Part shown: positions 62,062 to 64,000 of the stretch, piece after piece
Numbering within the stretch: position 1 is the first letter of the stretch
Layout of the letters: every line of letters starts with the position of its first letter
NCBI RefSeq assembly: GCF_002091755.1
Contig: NZ_BDAI01000001.1
Span: forward strand, 124,001 to 188,000
Source: Pseudomonas nitroreducens NBRC 12694
GTDB taxonomy: Bacteria; Pseudomonadota; Gammaproteobacteria; Pseudomonadales; Pseudomonadaceae
Length of the DNA: 64,000 nucleotides
Direction: 5' to 3'
The notes under the pieces: generated by a model
What the model was told of the DNA's origin: nothing
Database searches by the model: none
Seen by the model: the letters and a program-made list of their open reading frames with translations, nothing else
Translations under genes and position numbers: made by a program

Positions 62062-62597
62062 CACGGTTCTCCCACGACAGCACGATTGGAAATTAGCGAG
62101 TGGGCCAGCACATAGAGAGCCACGCTGCCGGCCAGGACGAAGATCAGGGTGACGCCGTCGAACCAGGTCAGAGACCGTCCCCCCATGGGCGACAGCAGGT
62201 TCAGCGCCGGAATCGCCAACAGCAGATTGCGCAGAACCAGTGCCCTGCCCGGAGGCTGGGGACGCCCGCCGAAGTGGCAACCGCAGTCAGCGATGGAGGA
62301 GCCACGCTGCGCCACGATGGCCAGCAAGGCGGCATATAGCCCCAGTAGGTAAACAGCGGGCAGTGCAGCATCGGGTTGCCAGGGGCTGGTGAGCACGGCA
62401 CCGGCGGCCAGTAACTCCAGTAACGGCACCAGACCGGCAACCCACGCGGGAAGCAGGCTGCCCAAGGCGGCGTTGTAATCACCGAAGATCACCGAGAATT
62501 CCCGCCAGTGGCGCAGCTTGTGCACGCCAGCACTACCCAGCAGCAAAGCGAGGCCGGCGGCGCTGGCAAAGTGCAGAACAGGTTCGTCGATCACCAT
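62061..62597 (-). CDS. aauE: Amine dehydrogenase accessory protein, MauE-like
   Basis: A 178-residue membrane protein with about four hydrophobic segments, beginning HFASAAGLALLLGSAGVHKLR. A DCGCHFGG motif lies near the middle. MauE is a membrane partner of MauD, related to DsbD-like reductants, required for production of the small subunit. It overlaps aauB by 7 bases. Confidence 0.9.
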   Translation of the reverse strand: MVIDEPVLHFASAAGLALLLGSAGVHKLRHWREFSVIFGDYNAALGSLLPAWVAGLVPLLELLAAGAVLTSPWQPDAALPAVYLLGLYAALLAIVAQRGSSIADCGCHFGGRPQPPGRALVLRNLLLAIPALNLLSPMGGRSLTWFDGVTLIFVLAGSVALYVLAHSLISNRAVVGEP

Positions 62598-63886
62598 GGC
62601 GCCACCGCATTGAGGAAGCCCAGGGGTATGTCACCAATTCCGCGCAGGTGCTCGCCGCTATCGGCGTCATACAGATTGATTCCCTGGCGCAACAGCGGCA
62701 TCAGTCCCTTGTCCCCTTCGGTCAGGTAGATCCAGGCGGTGAACAGGCTGGGCATGGGCACGATCCAGTCGAGACTGTAAAGCCGCGGCTGCTCGCCCTG
62801 GCTTACGCCGATGGCGGTGCTCTGCTCCTTTAGCTCGATGCGCGCCAGGCGCTTCTGGGAACGCGTGTCGAACACCCAGACCTCGGTACCGGGCTTCTGG
62901 TAGTTCTCGGGTTTGTCCTTGTGCATCAGGACGAACAGCCGGCCACTGCGCTCGTGCAACGCGGTGCCATGATTGCCGGCGACGCCCCAGCCGTCGGCGC
63001 GCTCGGAGTCGCTGAGCAGTGACCAATGCTGCTTCGCCTCGACGCCATCGGCTGTCATGCGCAGCCCGTAGGCATCGTTGTGCTGGGACACGAAATACCA
63101 GATGTCGCCCTGGCGCGATGCGGTAGTCAGCAAGGCGTCCTTGACCGGATCAAAGACAGGCGCCGTGCGCTCCTGCAAAGCCACCTGGCCTTGCTCGTCC
63201 AGGCGCAGGTGGAAGAAACCGCCGTTGCCGCAGATGGAATAGAAGTCTCGTGGCCCGGCCGGATAGATGGATGCGCAACCGGGAATGGCGACTTCGCCAA
63301 CGAAGCGGTAGTTTTCCAGGTCGACCACCGAAATGGACTGCGCCGGCGTGAAGTTGAGCACCAGGAGAAAGCGCTCATCATCCGAGAGCACGCTCAGGCC
63401 GGTGGAGATCAGCGCGGTCATGCGCTTGGCTGGAATGGCAATCTCGCGTTTGGGGCTGAGCGTCCGCGAATCGTAGACAGTGACCACGTCCGAACGGGTG
63501 CCACGCACGCCACGGCTGAAGTAGATCTCGCTGGCGTAAAACTCGTCTCGCTTGTGCGATAGCACTAGTCCGTTGGACCACATGCCGGTGCTCACCTGGC
63601 CAAGATTGCGCCCATCGTCGGCGAACAGGTAGGCGCGGCCATCGACCATGTTCGGGGCGTTGCTGCCCCAGATCCAGAACCAGTGCTGGCCCCGGTGATC
63701 GGCCAGGGTTTCCACCCGGGCCTGTTCCGGCACGAATTGCGCCAGCGCCGGCACGGCCACGACGGCAAGCCAGAGGCCACAGAGCAGGCCACGCAGGCGT
63801 CGCGGGCCGGACGTGGCCGGAACGGGAGATAACAGAGGAGCGGCGCGCAGATCGGCAGCGCTCCGCCATCGCAGGCTGACTAGCAT
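62591..63886 (-). CDS. aauB: Amine dehydrogenase large subunit, AauB/MauB-like
   Basis: A 431-residue exported subunit. The long N-terminus contains a signal peptide near LLCGLWLAVVAVPALAQ. The mature part is the seven-bladed beta-propeller of amine dehydrogenase heavy chains, for example WFWIWGSNAPNMVDGRAYLF, YSICGNGGFFHL and HKDKPENYQKPGTEVWVFD. It holds the TTQ-bearing small subunit in the alpha2-beta2 enzyme. The ribosome site AGGAGAAC lies 9 bases before the ATG at 63886. The first gene of the operon in view, it overlaps a partial upstream frame by 7 bases. Confidence 0.93.
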   Translation of the reverse strand: MLVSLRWRSAADLRAAPLLSPVPATSGPRRLRGLLCGLWLAVVAVPALAQFVPEQARVETLADHRGQHWFWIWGSNAPNMVDGRAYLFADDGRNLGQVSTGMWSNGLVLSHKRDEFYASEIYFSRGVRGTRSDVVTVYDSRTLSPKREIAIPAKRMTALISTGLSVLSDDERFLLVLNFTPAQSISVVDLENYRFVGEVAIPGCASIYPAGPRDFYSICGNGGFFHLRLDEQGQVALQERTAPVFDPVKDALLTTASRQGDIWYFVSQHNDAYGLRMTADGVEAKQHWSLLSDSERADGWGVAGNHGTALHERSGRLFVLMHKDKPENYQKPGTEVWVFDTRSQKRLARIELKEQSTAIGVSQGEQPRLYSLDWIVPMPSLFTAWIYLTEGDKGLMPLLRQGINLYDADSGEHLRGIGDIPLGFLNAVAPW

Positions 63887-64000
63887 TTGTTCTTGTTCTC
63901 CTGGGATCGGGCATCAGGCGTCCGGGTATCGCCCAGCCCCACTACCGACTGTCGGCGCGTGGCTGGCGAGTTGACCGGATAACTGAACAGGAGCATTCGT
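63880..64000 (-). CDS. Partial C-terminal end of an upstream gene
   Basis: A minus-strand frame open to the window edge, ending with TAG at 63880-63882, 7 bases inside aauB. It reads FSYPVNSPATRRQSVV and DTRTPDARSQENKNKC. In the A. faecalis aau cluster an orf-1 of unknown role precedes aauB, so this may be its end. The visible piece is too short to judge. Confidence 0.3.
   Translation of the reverse strand, partial: RMLLFSYPVNSPATRRQSVVGLGDTRTPDARSQENKNKC

Noticed and set aside
1..64000. CRISPR array, rRNA operon or complete tRNA gene
   Set aside because: No regularly spaced repeats, rRNA-like sequence or full tRNA cloverleaf was seen in the window; only short T-arm-like words occur near 49.7 kb.

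Overview
The window reads as chromosomal DNA of a metabolically versatile Pseudomonas. It is GC-rich with dense, short-spaced operons. It has Pseudomonas-type REP palindromes, a Fur/FecI/FecR siderophore-receptor cassette, a YcaC hydrolase, an AtsA-type arylsulfatase, a soluble NAD-linked formate dehydrogenase and many AraC and LysR regulators. The species cannot be fixed from sequence alone. One block, about 45.7-50.1 kb, is visibly AT-richer and rich in AGA, ATA and TTA codons. It looks horizontally acquired.

Layout. 0-4 kb: end of a sugar-type ABC ATPase, a YghU-type glutathione transferase, a YcaC hydrolase and a small AraC regulator. 4.4-14.2 kb: a large winged-helix/ATPase regulator, then an organosulfur-looking set (arylsulfatase, AraC regulator, TonB receptor, flavin monooxygenase). 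14.3-19.1 kb: a universal stress protein, an AraC regulator and a three-gene exported redox operon (lipoprotein cytochrome, Tat-exported FAD oxidase, Tat-exported PLP fold-III enzyme). 19.5-24.6 kb: fdsGBAD formate dehydrogenase. 24.7-36.3 kb: a stand-alone PBP2, a four-gene polyamine/amino-acid oxidase operon with a divergent LysR, an M14-like peptidase, a second LysR and an APC permease. 36.9-41.4 kb: methyltransferase, DUF2235 hydrolase, SDR and an AraC/GyrI regulator. 41.6-45.7 kb: sigma factor, FecR anti-sigma and siderophore receptor behind a Fur-box-like site.

45.7-50.1 kb, the main point of interest: an AT-rich cassette that looks like an undescribed RiPP-type (ribosomally made, enzymatically modified peptide) system. 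In order it has a 46-residue small ORF with three aromatic-x-Lys motifs, a leaderless subtilisin-like protease, a radical SAM protein, a PqqD/RRE-like protein and a second radical SAM protein with a SPASM-like tail. Genes overlap or are separated by only a few bases. Two similar palindromic repeats flank the cassette as direct repeats. A short sequence matching the expected 3' end of tmRNA lies near its right edge, which suggests an old integration boundary.

50.2-59.5 kb: a seven-gene leftward operon (DUF1329, DUF1302, MMPL/RND transporter, Ycf48-like propeller, quinone reductase, hypothetical, acyl-CoA dehydrogenase), consistent with uptake or export and beta-oxidation of a hydrophobic compound. 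59.8-64 kb: a tryptophan-tryptophylquinone amine dehydrogenase operon in the aauBEDA order, followed by a monohaem and a dihaem cytochrome c. This is the arrangement described for aromatic amine dehydrogenase of Alcaligenes faecalis.
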